DNA of 64,000 nt from Microbacterium sp. Au-Mic1. Lineage in GTDB: Bacteria > Actinomycetota > Actinomycetes > Actinomycetales > Microbacteriaceae. The position numbers and the translations under genes are program-made. Shown piece after piece: positions 1-8,196 of this stretch (the stretch's first letter is position 1; each line of letters begins with the position of its first letter). The DNA lies in contig NZ_JAJTTF010000006.1 of NCBI RefSeq assembly GCF_021341785.1, positions 124,001-188,000 on the forward strand, written 5' to 3'. Under the pieces are notes generated by a model that did no database searches, was not told where the DNA came from, and was given only the letters and a program-made list of their open reading frames with translations.

Positions 1-99
1 GGCGAATCCCGCGGAGCAGACCAGGACGTCGCGATCGCCGAGGGGCGCGGGATCCCGGTCTATCGCCGTCTCGACGAGGTCCCGGGGATCGCCGCCTGA
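1..99 (+). CDS. C-terminal fragment, DUF4406/nucleoside-deoxyribosyltransferase-like
   Basis: An open frame enters from the left edge and gives 32 residues ending at TGA (97-99). The tail has a Ser-Arg-Gly-Ala-Asp segment, then DVAIAEGRGIPVYRRLDEVPG. This spacing of an acidic residue, a helix and 'G-I-P-V-Y' resembles the end of DUF4406/DUF1937-type proteins, which have a nucleoside deoxyribosyltransferase-like fold. The start and most of the protein lie outside the window, so the family call is tentative. It converges on cydDC, whose stop is 32 nt away. Confidence 0.5.
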   Translation, partial: GESRGADQDVAIAEGRGIPVYRRLDEVPGIAA

Positions 100-131
100 G
101 CTCACGCTCACGGTGAGGACGTGGGGCGGCG

Positions 132-3100
132 TCAGCCGACGGGCAGGATCCGCCCCGCGTCGAGCCGGACCGTGCGATCGATCGTGCCGGCCGGGGGTTC
201 CACGTGCGAGACGAGCACGACGGTCTGGGATCCGGCCGCGCCCAGCAGATCGCGCAGCAGCGCGTCGGACGCCTCGGGATCCACCCCCGCCGTCGGCTCG
301 TCCAGCACGAGCACCCGGAAGTCGCGCAGGATCGCGCGAGCGAGCGCGATGCGCTGGGCCTGACCGCCCGAGACCAGGGCACCGCGCTCCCCGACCCGCG
401 CGTCGAGCCCGCCTCGCTCCCGCACCCAGGGTCCGAGCCCCACCCGGTCGAGCACGGCGATCAGCTCGTCATCGGTCGCGGTCTCGCGGGCGAAGAGCAG
501 GTTCTGCCGGATGTCCTCGTCGAACAGCATCGGATCCTGTTCGCACAGCCCGACGTGGCGACGCAGCTCGGGTCCCGGCGCACCGCCCGCATCGCTGTCG
601 CCGATGCGGTAGGAGCCGTCGAAGCGCAGGAACCCGACGAGGACGGCGGCGAGCGTGGTCTTGCCCGCGCCGCTGGATCCGGTGACGAGGACCCGCTCCC
701 CCGGCGCGACGTCCAGGTCGAGGTCGCGCAGCGAGGGGGTGCGGGCGCCCGGCCACGACGCGGTCACGCCGCGGAGGCGCAGCGCGCCGTCCTCGATGCA
801 TCCCTCGCCCTCGTCGCCGCGCACCTCGGCCGGCAGCGCGGAGGGCAGGAGGGCGTGGATCCGCTCCGCACCGGCGCGGACGCCGCGCCACGCCGAGGCG
901 GCCTGCGGCACGGCCGAGAACACGTCGAACACCGCCATGGGCAGCAGCACGGCGACCGCGAACCAGGGCGCATCGACGGCGCCTCCGGCCTGCCCCGGCG
1001 CCGCGACGGCGAGCGCCCAGATCGACGCGAAACCGGCTGCGACCGACACGAGCGCCGAGGACAGCGCCTGCGCCACAGCGGCGCGGGTGGCCGTGCGCCG
1101 CAGCGCGTCGTCCGCAGCCCCGATCCGCTCGCGGGCGATGCTCTCCGCACCGTAGGCCTGGAGCACGTCGAGGGCGGTGAGCTCGTCGACGAGGGCACCG
1201 GCGAGCTCCGCCCGGTCGCGACTGAGGGCGCGCTCGGCCCGGCCGCCGACGATGCCGCCGAGCACGACCGCGCCGATGACGGCGATCACCAGGCAGACCG
1301 CGAGCGCAAGGGCTGCGGCGGGAGCGATGACGGCGAGGACTGCGATCGAGACGAGGGCCACGACCCCGCCGGTCAGCAGCGGCTGCACCACGCGCAGAGG
1401 CAGATTCTGCAGGTTCTCCACGTCGTCGACGAGGGCGGCGAGCACCGAGCCGCGGTCCGTGGACCCCAGTCCCGCCGGCGCCAGCGGAGTGAGCCGGCGC
1501 ACGACCGCCGCCCGCAGATCCGCGAGGCGGCCGAGCGCGGCATCGTGGCCGATGAGGCGCTCGAGATACCGCGTGACGGCCCGGGTGACGGCGAAGAAGC
1601 GCACGCCGACGATCGCGACGGAGAGCGGCACGAGGTTGTCGACGAGCGACGCGGTGACGATGAGCCATCCGCTCACCAGCAGCAGGCCGACCGCGGCCGC
1701 CGCCGAGACGATCCCGGCGAGGAGCGCGGGCAGGAACCGTCGCGTCCGGGGCATCGCGAGGCGCAGGATCCCGCCGACCGTGTCCGGGAGATCCGGGATC
1801 GGATCCGGATCCGACGCCGCTGTCGTCGATGAGGCGGCTGCGGAGTTCGAGCGGGCACCTGCCATACCGGCGACGGTCGCATCTCCCGGATCGATCGAGA
1901 CCGCGGCGGCGGGAGCGACGACCGGGTCGTCTCCGATCCGCACGATCTGGTCGGCGATCGCACGGGCCGACTCCCGGTGCGAGACCAGCAGCACCGTCGC
2001 CCCGTCATCCGCCGCGCGGCGCACCGCGTGCCACAGCCGATGCTCGGTCACGGCGTCGAGGGCGCTCGACGGCTCATCGAGGGCGAGCACACGCGCACCG
2101 GATCCGAGCCGGTACAGGGCGCGGGCCACGGCCACGCGCTGCGCCTGACCGCCGGAGAGGCCGGCGCCCTGCACACCGAGCACCTGATCCGGATCCAGTT
2201 CTGCCGCGGCCGCGGCGAGCGCACTCCGCACGCGGGCGAGATCGGGGGCCGGGTCGCCGAGCGCGACGTTCGCGGCGATCGTGCCGCGGATGAGCCCGGG
2301 GCGCTGGCCGGCCCAGGCGAGCCAGGCGGCCGGATCCAGATCCGTTGCATCCCCGCCCGCGACCTCGCCTGCGCCGTGACGCACCGCCGCACCCCCGACG
2401 CGGATGGCGCCGTCGTACGTCACCGCGCCGCGCAGAGCCGCGAGCAGACTCGACTTGCCGGATCCGCTCCGTCCCTCTAGGAGAGTGACAGTGCCGGGCT
2501 CGGCCGTGAACGACACCTCGGGCAGCCGGCGAGCTCCATGCCGCACGGCGACCCCGTCGACGACCAGCCGGACCGCCCCTCCTGTTTCGAAGCGCGCGAA
2601 TGGTTGGATTCCGGGCCCATCAGCAGCAAAGTGCGCGCTTCGAACAGTGGAGGGATCCGCTTCGAGCACCTCGAAGACGTCCTCGGTCGCGGCGACGCCC
2701 TCGGCCGCGGCGTGGAACTGCACCCCCACCTGACGCAGCGGCAGGAAGGCTTCGGGCGCCAGCAGCAGCACGAAGAGCCCGACGCCGAGGCTCAGCTCGC
2801 CGCCCAGCAGGCGCAGTCCCACCGACACGGCGATGATCGCCACCGCCAACGACGAGAGCAGCTCGAGCGCGAAGCCGGAGAGGAACGAGTACCGCAGCAC
2901 CCGCATGGTCTCGCGGCGGTACTGCTCGGCGGTCTCGCGCATCCGGGCGGCCGCGCGGCGCTCGCGTCCGAACACCCGCAGCGTGGCGAGGCCCTGCACG
3001 GTGTCGGCGAAGCGCGCCGCGAGCGTGTGCAGCACCTGCAGCTGCTTGCGCTGCACGCTGCGCGTCGCAATACCGATGAGGATGAGGAACAGCGGGATGA

Positions 3101-3596
3101 GCGGCAGCGTGACGAGCGCCGCGAGCCCGCTCGGCCAGTCCTGCCACCACATCACGGCGACGATGATCGGCGTCGCGATCGCCGTCAGCACGAGCTGCGG
3201 GATGTAGCGGGAGAAGTACGGATCCAGCGCGTCGAGTCCGTGCCCCGCCGTCACGGCGAGCGCAGCGCGGTTGCGCGAGCCGAGCCACGCGGGGCCGCGG
3301 CGGGAGATCGCCGAGAGCAGGGCCGTGCGCAGTTCGCGCCCGGCCTGCGCGGCCGCGCGGGCGCCCCACGCCTCCGACACCCAGAGCAGCGCGGCGCGCA
3401 CCAGCACCACGAGCGCGAGCAACGGCACGTGACCGAGCGGCGAGCGGCCGGAGGCCACGTCCGTGATGCCCGCCGCCAGCAGGCCCGCGAAGGCGATCGT
3501 GACCGCGGTCTGCACCAGGGCGATGCCCGCGGAGACCGCGAGATAGGTGCGCGCGGCGGGCGCCCACCGCAGCAGTCGCGGATCGATCGGCTTCAT
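132..3596 (-). CDS. cydDC: Fused CydD-CydC heterodimeric ABC exporter
   Basis: A 1154-residue protein joins both halves of the ABC exporter needed to assemble cytochrome bd. The family exports thiols or heme-related cargo across the membrane. CydD half: membrane domain about 15-315, Walker A GRSGSGKSS at 375-383, signature LSGGQ at 480-484, Walker B ending LALDEPSSALD near 504-514. A Ser/Ala/Asp-rich linker (about 570-605) leads to the CydC half: membrane domain about 610-905, Walker A GSSGAGKTT at 973-981, signature SGGQ near 1076, Walker B LVLDEPTAGVD near 1096-1106. The ATG at 3596 follows a GGGAGA Shine-Dalgarno. A longer frame reaching 3902 was rejected because its extra 102 residues translate the repeats upstream. 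Actinobacteria often carry CydDC as one chain. It follows cydA-cydB on the same strand. Confidence 0.93.
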   Translation of the reverse strand: MKPIDPRLLRWAPAARTYLAVSAGIALVQTAVTIAFAGLLAAGITDVASGRSPLGHVPLLALVVLVRAALLWVSEAWGARAAAQAGRELRTALLSAISRRGPAWLGSRNRAALAVTAGHGLDALDPYFSRYIPQLVLTAIATPIIVAVMWWQDWPSGLAALVTLPLIPLFLILIGIATRSVQRKQLQVLHTLAARFADTVQGLATLRVFGRERRAAARMRETAEQYRRETMRVLRYSFLSGFALELLSSLAVAIIAVSVGLRLLGGELSLGVGLFVLLLAPEAFLPLRQVGVQFHAAAEGVAATEDVFEVLEADPSTVRSAHFAADGPGIQPFARFETGGAVRLVVDGVAVRHGARRLPEVSFTAEPGTVTLLEGRSGSGKSSLLAALRGAVTYDGAIRVGGAAVRHGAGEVAGGDATDLDPAAWLAWAGQRPGLIRGTIAANVALGDPAPDLARVRSALAAAAAELDPDQVLGVQGAGLSGGQAQRVAVARALYRLGSGARVLALDEPSSALDAVTEHRLWHAVRRAADDGATVLLVSHRESARAIADQIVRIGDDPVVAPAAAVSIDPGDATVAGMAGARSNSAAASSTTAASDPDPIPDLPDTVGGILRLAMPRTRRFLPALLAGIVSAAAAVGLLLVSGWLIVTASLVDNLVPLSVAIVGVRFFAVTRAVTRYLERLIGHDAALGRLADLRAAVVRRLTPLAPAGLGSTDRGSVLAALVDDVENLQNLPLRVVQPLLTGGVVALVSIAVLAVIAPAAALALAVCLVIAVIGAVVLGGIVGGRAERALSRDRAELAGALVDELTALDVLQAYGAESIARERIGAADDALRRTATRAAVAQALSSALVSVAAGFASIWALAVAAPGQAGGAVDAPWFAVAVLLPMAVFDVFSAVPQAASAWRGVRAGAERIHALLPSALPAEVRGDEGEGCIEDGALRLRGVTASWPGARTPSLRDLDLDVAPGERVLVTGSSGAGKTTLAAVLVGFLRFDGSYRIGDSDAGGAPGPELRRHVGLCEQDPMLFDEDIRQNLLFARETATDDELIAVLDRVGLGPWVRERGGLDARVGERGALVSGGQAQRIALARAILRDFRVLVLDEPTAGVDPEASDALLRDLLGAAGSQTVVLVSHVEPPAGTIDRTVRLDAGRILPVG

Positions 3597-3623
3597 CGGC
3601 TCTCCCACCGGTTCTGCCTCGAC

Positions 3624-3721
3624 GCGGCCATCCGCCGGTAGCTGCGACGCTTGCACGACCTTGCGACGCCTGCAGGATCGGATCCGGTGATTCGATCGTG
3701 CCTCCGTCTCCGGATCGTGCA
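3624..3721. repeat. Degenerate ~98-bp direct repeat, copy 1 (cydB-cydDC gap)
   Basis: The 346-nt gap between cydB and cydDC (3597-3942) has no credible gene. This segment begins GCGGCCATCCGC and recurs with about 80% identity at 3805. Inside each copy a shorter unit of about 19 nt (GCGACGCCTGCACGACC type) is itself doubled. Because the gap separates two genes of one expected operon, the repeats are transcribed if the operon is read through. Confidence 0.75.
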
Positions 3722-3751
3722 CGCGTCGCTTGGCCGCCCTCCCCGTCGACC

Positions 3752-3805
3752 CGGCACACCCCGTCCACCCCGCACACCCCGCACACCCTGCACACCCCGC
3801 ACACG
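3752..3805. repeat. 9-bp tandem repeat, CCGCACACC x6
   Basis: Six consecutive 9-nt units vary around CCGCACACC, starting at 3752, 3761, 3770, 3779, 3788 and 3797. They lie between the two copies of the larger direct repeat. There are no unique spacers, so this is a simple tandem repeat and not a CRISPR. Its length is a multiple of three, which is why a long artificial frame passes through it. Confidence 0.85.
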
Positions 3806-3902
3806 CGGCCATCCGCTGGCAGCTGCGACGCCTGCACGACCTCGCGACGCCTGCACGACCGGATCCGCGAATCCGTCGCGCATCCGTGGCGGAGTCGTGC
3901 AT
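3805..3902. repeat. Degenerate ~98-bp direct repeat, copy 2 (cydB-cydDC gap)
   Basis: Second copy of the unit at 3624, offset by about 181 nt and ending about 40 nt from the cydB stop. The doubled 19-nt sub-unit is clearest here: two near-identical GCGACGCCTGCACGACC stretches lie side by side. Function unknown; an mRNA-stability or recombination-derived role is possible. Confidence 0.7.
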
Positions 3903-3942
3903 CCGTCGCAGGCCAGCCGGCCCGGAAGGCGATCCGACCCGG

Positions 3943-4968
3943 TCATGCGTGCGCGGGTGCGGCCTCGATCGTCGACCGGCGCACGCGCTTGCGGAACACC
4001 CAGTACGTCCACGCCTGGTAGGCGAGCACGAGCGGCATCGCCACGAGGGCCGTCCAGCTCATGATCTGCAGCGTGTACGGCGTGCTGGACGCGTTCTGGA
4101 TCGTGAGCGAGTTCGCCGGGTCGATCGTGGAGGGCAGCACGTTCGGGAACAGCGCGGAGAACAGCATGAGCACGGCGGTGAGGATCGTGACGACCCCGGC
4201 GGCGAACGCCCAGCCGTCGCGGCCGCGCAGCGAGAAGACCACCGACACGATGAGGAACACCGCGGCCACGGCGCCGAGCGCGATCACGGCCCAGAGCAGA
4301 GACGGTCGTCCGGCGGCGATCACGATCGTCCACACCACGGTCCCGGCCGCCGCGAGGATCGTCGGCAGCGCGGCGAGACGCGCCACGCGGCGGGCCCGCT
4401 CGTGCACGACGCCGTCGGTCTTGAGCGCCACGAAGTACAGTCCGTGCAGGAAGAACAGCAGCAGCGTGGTGACGCCCACGAGCAGCCCGTACGGGTTCAG
4501 CAGGTCGAACACCGATCCGCGGAAGACGTGCTTCTCATCCAGCGCCACGCCCTGCACGATGTTGCCGAACGCGACGCCCCACAGCAGCGCGGGAACGGCG
4601 GATCCGATCACGATCATGGTGTCGAAGCGGCGCTTCCAGCGCGGATCGTCCCGCTGGTGCCGGTACTCGAACGAGACGCCGCGCAGGATGAGGGCGAGCA
4701 GGATCACCAGCAGCGGCAGGTAGAAGCCGCTGAACAGCGAGGCGTACCACTCGGGGAACGACGCGAACAGGCAGGCGCCCGCCACGATCACCCAGGTCTC
4801 GTTGAGGTCCCAGACCGGGCCGATCGTGTTGATGACCTGGCGCCGCGAGACGTCGTCCTTGCCGAGAAAGGGCAGCGACATCCCGACGCCGAAGTCGAAG
4901 CCGTCGAGCACGAAGTAGCCCACGAAGAAGAGGGCGACGATCCAGAACCAGAGCGTTGCGAGATCCAT
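3943..4968 (-). CDS. cydB: Cytochrome bd ubiquinol/menaquinol oxidase subunit II
   Basis: A 341-residue integral membrane protein of the CydB family (TIGR00203 type). It is the second core subunit of cytochrome bd, the high-affinity proton-motive-force-generating terminal oxidase. The N-terminus MDLATLWFWIVALFFVGYFV leads to the conserved LDGFDFGVG motif. Conserved GPVWD-N-ETW follows near residues 50-58. About eight hydrophobic helices are visible and the length matches the family. The ATG at 4968 has AAGGA six bases upstream. The stop of cydA lies 15 nt upstream, so the two genes are cotranscribed. The C-terminal tail is basic (RKRVRR). Confidence 0.96.
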   Translation of the reverse strand: MDLATLWFWIVALFFVGYFVLDGFDFGVGMSLPFLGKDDVSRRQVINTIGPVWDLNETWVIVAGACLFASFPEWYASLFSGFYLPLLVILLALILRGVSFEYRHQRDDPRWKRRFDTMIVIGSAVPALLWGVAFGNIVQGVALDEKHVFRGSVFDLLNPYGLLVGVTTLLLFFLHGLYFVALKTDGVVHERARRVARLAALPTILAAAGTVVWTIVIAAGRPSLLWAVIALGAVAAVFLIVSVVFSLRGRDGWAFAAGVVTILTAVLMLFSALFPNVLPSTIDPANSLTIQNASSTPYTLQIMSWTALVAMPLVLAYQAWTYWVFRKRVRRSTIEAAPAHA

Positions 4969-4982
4969 GTCCGTGTCCTTCC

Positions 4983-6395
4983 TCAGTACACGACCGACGG
5001 GACGGGGGCGTCCTCGTCGTGCTTCTCGGTGGTGTCGGGCCCCTTCTTGGCGGCGCGGACGATGAGCCCGACCTCGACGACCGCGAGGGCGGCATAGATG
5101 GCGGTGAAGGAGATGAGCGAGATGAGCACCTCGACCCCGCTCACTCCGGGCGAGACCCCGTTCTTCGTCGTCATCAGGCTGAACACGATCCAGGGCTGCC
5201 TGCCCATCTCCGTGAACACCCAGCCGACGATGTTCGCGCCCAGGGACAGCGGGAAGGAGTAGATCGCGATCTTCCACATCCACTGCGCGGGCTCGCGCTT
5301 GGCGTTCTTTCGGGTGAACCAGAGGCCGGCCACCGCGACCAGCGCGTGGGCCATCCCCAGCCCGATCATCCAGCGGAACGCCCAGTAGGTGACCCACAGC
5401 ACCGGGTTGAACTCGGTGAGCCCCGTGGACGCGAACTTCTGCGCGTACTCCGCGTTCAGGTCGTTGATGCCGTGCACGCAGCCGTCCAGGGTGTGGTTGG
5501 ACAGCAGCGACAGCAGATACGGCACGCGGATCGAGAACAGGTCGGTCTTGCCGTCCGGCGTGCCGAGCGTGAACAGGCTGAACGCCGCGTCCTTGCCGCA
5601 CACCGTGTTGAACGTCGCCTCGGCGGCCGCCATCTTCATCGGCTGCGTGGAGTACATCGCGAGGCCCAGCTGGTCGCCGGAGAGCACGACGCCGGCGGTC
5701 GCGACGAGGATCGCCCACAAGCCGAACTTCAGGGACTTCCGCATCGTCACGACGTGCTGGCCACGGGAGAGGTGCCAGGCCGAGACCGAGATCACGACGC
5801 CGGCCGCGAGCATGAACGCGCCGAAGATCGTGTGCGGGAACGCGGCGAGCGCGACCTTGTTGGTCAGCAGCGCCACGAAGTCGGTGAGCTCGGCGCGGTT
5901 GGTCGCCGGGTTGTACGTGTAGCCGACCGGGTTCTGCATGAACGCGTTCGCGGCGATGATGAAGTACGCCGAGAGGATCGTGCCGATCGCGACGCCCCAG
6001 ATGGTGGCGAGGTGCACCTTCTTCGGCAGCTTGTCCCAGCCGAAGATCCACAGGCCGATGAAGGTCGCCTCGAGGAAGAACGCGAGCAGCCCCTCGAACG
6101 CCAGCGGGGCGCCGAACACGTCGCCGACGAAGCGGGAGTAGTCCGACCAGTTCATGCCGAACTGGAACTCCTGCACGATGCCGGTCACCACGCCCATGGC
6201 GAAGTTGATGAGGAAGATCTTCGAGAAGAACCGCGTCAGATGCAGGTACTCGATCTTGCCGGTGCGCACCCATGCGGTCTGGAAGATCGCGGTGACGGTG
6301 GCCATGCCGATCGTGAGCGGCACGAACAGGTAGTGGTAGACGGTCGTCAGCCCGAACTGCCAGCGGGACAGGACGAGCGGATCAAGCCAATCCAT
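4983..6395 (-). CDS. cydA: Cytochrome bd oxidase subunit I
   Basis: A 470-residue CydA, the heme-bearing and quinol-binding subunit of cytochrome bd. Expected ligands are in place: His21 and Met397 for heme b558 and His188 for the high-spin heme, with the GRQPW quinol-site motif at 398-402. Acidic residues Glu101 and Glu109 match the proton-path glutamates of the family. The loop after SGDQLG (about 240-320) includes the ST-QPMKMAA segment. The ATG at 6395 has AGGAGG eight bases upstream, and that site lies inside the end of the regulator gene (14-nt overlap). This suggests translational coupling of regulator and oxidase. Confidence 0.97.
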   Translation of the reverse strand: MDWLDPLVLSRWQFGLTTVYHYLFVPLTIGMATVTAIFQTAWVRTGKIEYLHLTRFFSKIFLINFAMGVVTGIVQEFQFGMNWSDYSRFVGDVFGAPLAFEGLLAFFLEATFIGLWIFGWDKLPKKVHLATIWGVAIGTILSAYFIIAANAFMQNPVGYTYNPATNRAELTDFVALLTNKVALAAFPHTIFGAFMLAAGVVISVSAWHLSRGQHVVTMRKSLKFGLWAILVATAGVVLSGDQLGLAMYSTQPMKMAAAEATFNTVCGKDAAFSLFTLGTPDGKTDLFSIRVPYLLSLLSNHTLDGCVHGINDLNAEYAQKFASTGLTEFNPVLWVTYWAFRWMIGLGMAHALVAVAGLWFTRKNAKREPAQWMWKIAIYSFPLSLGANIVGWVFTEMGRQPWIVFSLMTTKNGVSPGVSGVEVLISLISFTAIYAALAVVEVGLIVRAAKKGPDTTEKHDEDAPVPSVVY

Positions 6396-7113
6396 GCGCG
6401 AGGCCTCCTGCGTTCGCGGATCCGGCGAGGGATCCTGTTCCGTGTGGGGATCCGGATCCTCCCGCGGATCCGTTGCGCTCCTCGACCGCGGAGGCGGCGC
6501 CGTCCGTGCGGTCCAGCTCGACCGTGCACTCCTCCGGCCGCGCCGCCGAGCGCACGCAGCGCGCCGTGAGCGGGCCGCCGGCCTGGGCGAGCACGCCCTG
6601 CATGAGGCCGAGATGCACCTGGCACAGCACCGGTCGGTGCTCCGGCCGCGCGGCGGCGTGCGGGCACGGGGTGAGCTCGACGGTGAGCCGGTCTTCGTCG
6701 ATGACGGGCTCGAAGCCGCTCTCCTCGAGGTGCTCGACGAGCGCGTCGAGCTGGTAGGTGGCGCGACGGCCCAGTCCGGAGGGGTCCGTCCGCAGCACAC
6801 GGCGCAGCAGGTCTCCGCGGCGGGCGGCGGCGTCGGCTTTCTGCTTGGCGACCGGGCTCGATGCCTCGGGCGCGCCCGTGGCGGCGCTGTACAGCACGCG
6901 CGGGCGACCACGGGTCGTGCGATGCTCGGTGGCCGGCACGACGTACCCGCCCTCGATCAGCCGCTGCAGGTGCTCGCGCACGGTGTTCGGGTGCAATGCG
7001 GTGGCCTCGCACAGCTCGCCGATCGTGCGGCGCGGACGCGCCTGCACGAGATGCAGGATCCGCACCCGCGAATAGCTGGAGATCGGCCCGCAGACGGGCC
7101 CGGCGCTGGCCAT
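6382..7113 (-). CDS. Candidate Fe-S HTH regulator of cytochrome bd
   Basis: A 243-residue regulator with an ArsR/MarR-like winged helix at about 14-75 (IGELCEATALHPNTVREHLQ is the recognition region). A C-terminal domain carries cysteines at 150, 164, 186 and 196 (C-x13-C-x21-C-x9-C) with histidines at 152 and 168. This resembles SufR-type regulators, in which clustered Cys/His residues bind an iron-sulfur cluster. A basic RGRPR wing follows the HTH. The gene leads the cydA-cydB-cydDC cluster and overlaps cydA, so the inferred role is O2-, NO- or Fe-S-responsive control of the oxidase. Residues 205-243 are Gly/Ser-rich and look disordered. ATG at 7113 chosen; an in-frame start at 7251 would add non-conserved residues. 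DNA and cluster binding are inferred. Confidence 0.7.
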   Translation of the reverse strand: MASAGPVCGPISSYSRVRILHLVQARPRRTIGELCEATALHPNTVREHLQRLIEGGYVVPATEHRTTRGRPRVLYSAATGAPEASSPVAKQKADAAARRGDLLRRVLRTDPSGLGRRATYQLDALVEHLEESGFEPVIDEDRLTVELTPCPHAAARPEHRPVLCQVHLGLMQGVLAQAGGPLTARCVRSAARPEECTVELDRTDGAASAVEERNGSAGGSGSPHGTGSLAGSANAGGLAHGLA

Positions 7114-7247
7114 GGCTCCATACTCGCATCGCGCACGGCCGCGGACGGGGACTTCGGCCGTGAATAATGCCGCGCGCGATAGGAGGTTCGGATCACGACC
7201 ATGCGGAACACGGATCCGTCCGAGGCTCCCGGGTCGGACTCTCCGCG

Positions 7248-7529
7248 TCAATCCTCCGGGGCGGAGCGGTGAGCGAGGGCGAGTTCGGAGATCGCGGCGA
7301 CCACCGCGCGCACATCGCCGGGGCTTCCCCCCGCACGACCCGCCACGAGACCGGCGACGAAGGCGCTGAACGGCGCAGCGGGGCGGGCGACGCCGTTCGC
7401 GACGTCACGGGCGAGGTCGAGGATCAGCGCGATCGGCAGGTCGTCCTCGGCGAGGCCGAACCGTTCGCGCAGCTCGGCCGCCCACTCGTCGAGCGCCTCC
7501 GGGGGCAGGGTGCGGTCGTTCGGGGTCAT
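7248..7529 (-). CDS. DUF6457 protein linked to Mo-cofactor synthesis
   Basis: A 93-residue acidic, helical protein starting MTPNDRTLPPEALDEWAAEL and including 'LILDLARDVANGVARPAAPFSAF'. It matches the DUF6457 family, which in actinobacteria is found fused to or directly downstream of MobA-type transferases. Its ATG (7529) overlaps the stop of mobA in an ATGA arrangement, so the two are translationally coupled. No catalytic motif is visible; a helper role in molybdopterin-nucleotide handling is inferred only from context. Confidence 0.75.
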   Translation of the reverse strand: MTPNDRTLPPEALDEWAAELRERFGLAEDDLPIALILDLARDVANGVARPAAPFSAFVAGLVAGRAGGSPGDVRAVVAAISELALAHRSAPED

Positions 7530-8191
7530 CGGGGCTCCTCTGATCGTACGGCGGATCCGGCGGCGTCGGCGCGAGCGCGTTCGAGGTCGTCCGGGGTGTC
7601 GATGTCGGCCGTGATCCCATCCTCGTCCGCGACCCACCGGATCGGAAGACCGCCGAGCAGGGCGCGGCAGGAGGCGCCGTCCACCTCGCCGAACCCGGCC
7701 AGAGCCGCGCGCACCGCGGCGGCGCTGTAGCGTCCGGCGAGCCATTGCGGGTGGCCGCCTGCCCGGAACACGACGGCGTCGGGCGAACGATCGAGACGGG
7801 TCGGCTCCCTCTCGGCCAGGCGCGCGATGACCGCCTCGGGGTGAGCGAGATCTCCGGCCAGGAGCAGGAACTCCTCCGCGTCGTCGAGCTCGGGGCGGGA
7901 CAGGGCCGCGGCGAGCGCCGCGACCGGGCCTCCGAACGGCGGATCCTCGCGCACCCAGGTCACGGCGCGCCCGGGTGCTGCGCCCGTTCGCGCTCCCCTG
8001 TCAGCGGGCGCCGGACCGACCGCGACGACCGGGGACACCCCGTGCGCCGCGAGCGCGTCGAGCGTGCGATCCCACGGCGTGGAGACGCCGAGCTCGAGCA
8101 GATGCTTGGCCGCGCCGCCCATCCGCCGGGCGCGACCACCCACGAGCACGACCGCGCCGATCGGCGTCGACGCGGAATCGGGTGCCGGCAT
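7526..8191 (-). CDS. mobA: Molybdenum cofactor guanylyltransferase-like NTP transferase
   Basis: A 221-residue MobA/IspD-fold nucleotidyltransferase (NTP_transf_3). Members attach GMP (or CMP) to molybdopterin. The N-terminus has the nucleotide loop LVGGRARRMGGAAKHLL, a variant of L-x-GG-x-S-x-RMG-x-x-K. An ED-P-FGGP segment follows near residue 85 and LLLAGDLAH near 115, where the acidic residue normally binds Mg2+. The C-terminal ITADIDTPDDLERAR is the usual D-I-D-T-P-D-D-L ending. It lies 5 nt after the moeA stop and overlaps the DUF6457 gene. Substrate specificity is inferred from neighbours. Confidence 0.85.
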   Translation of the reverse strand: MPAPDSASTPIGAVVLVGGRARRMGGAAKHLLELGVSTPWDRTLDALAAHGVSPVVAVGPAPADRGARTGAAPGRAVTWVREDPPFGGPVAALAAALSRPELDDAEEFLLLAGDLAHPEAVIARLAEREPTRLDRSPDAVVFRAGGHPQWLAGRYSAAAVRAALAGFGEVDGASCRALLGGLPIRWVADEDGITADIDTPDDLERARADAAGSAVRSEEPR

Positions 8192-8196
8192 GAGGC

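Noticed and set aside
204..1832. Plus-strand frame opposite cydDC
   Set aside because: Antisense shadow caused by high GC; no family motifs.
3752..3805. CRISPR-like array
   Set aside because: Units are only 9 bp with no unique spacers and no cas genes; a simple tandem repeat.
3597..3902. N-terminal extension of CydDC to 3902
   Set aside because: The added 102 residues translate the 9-bp and 98-bp repeats (runs of Cys-Ala-Gly), and a good ribosome site precedes the ATG at 3596.
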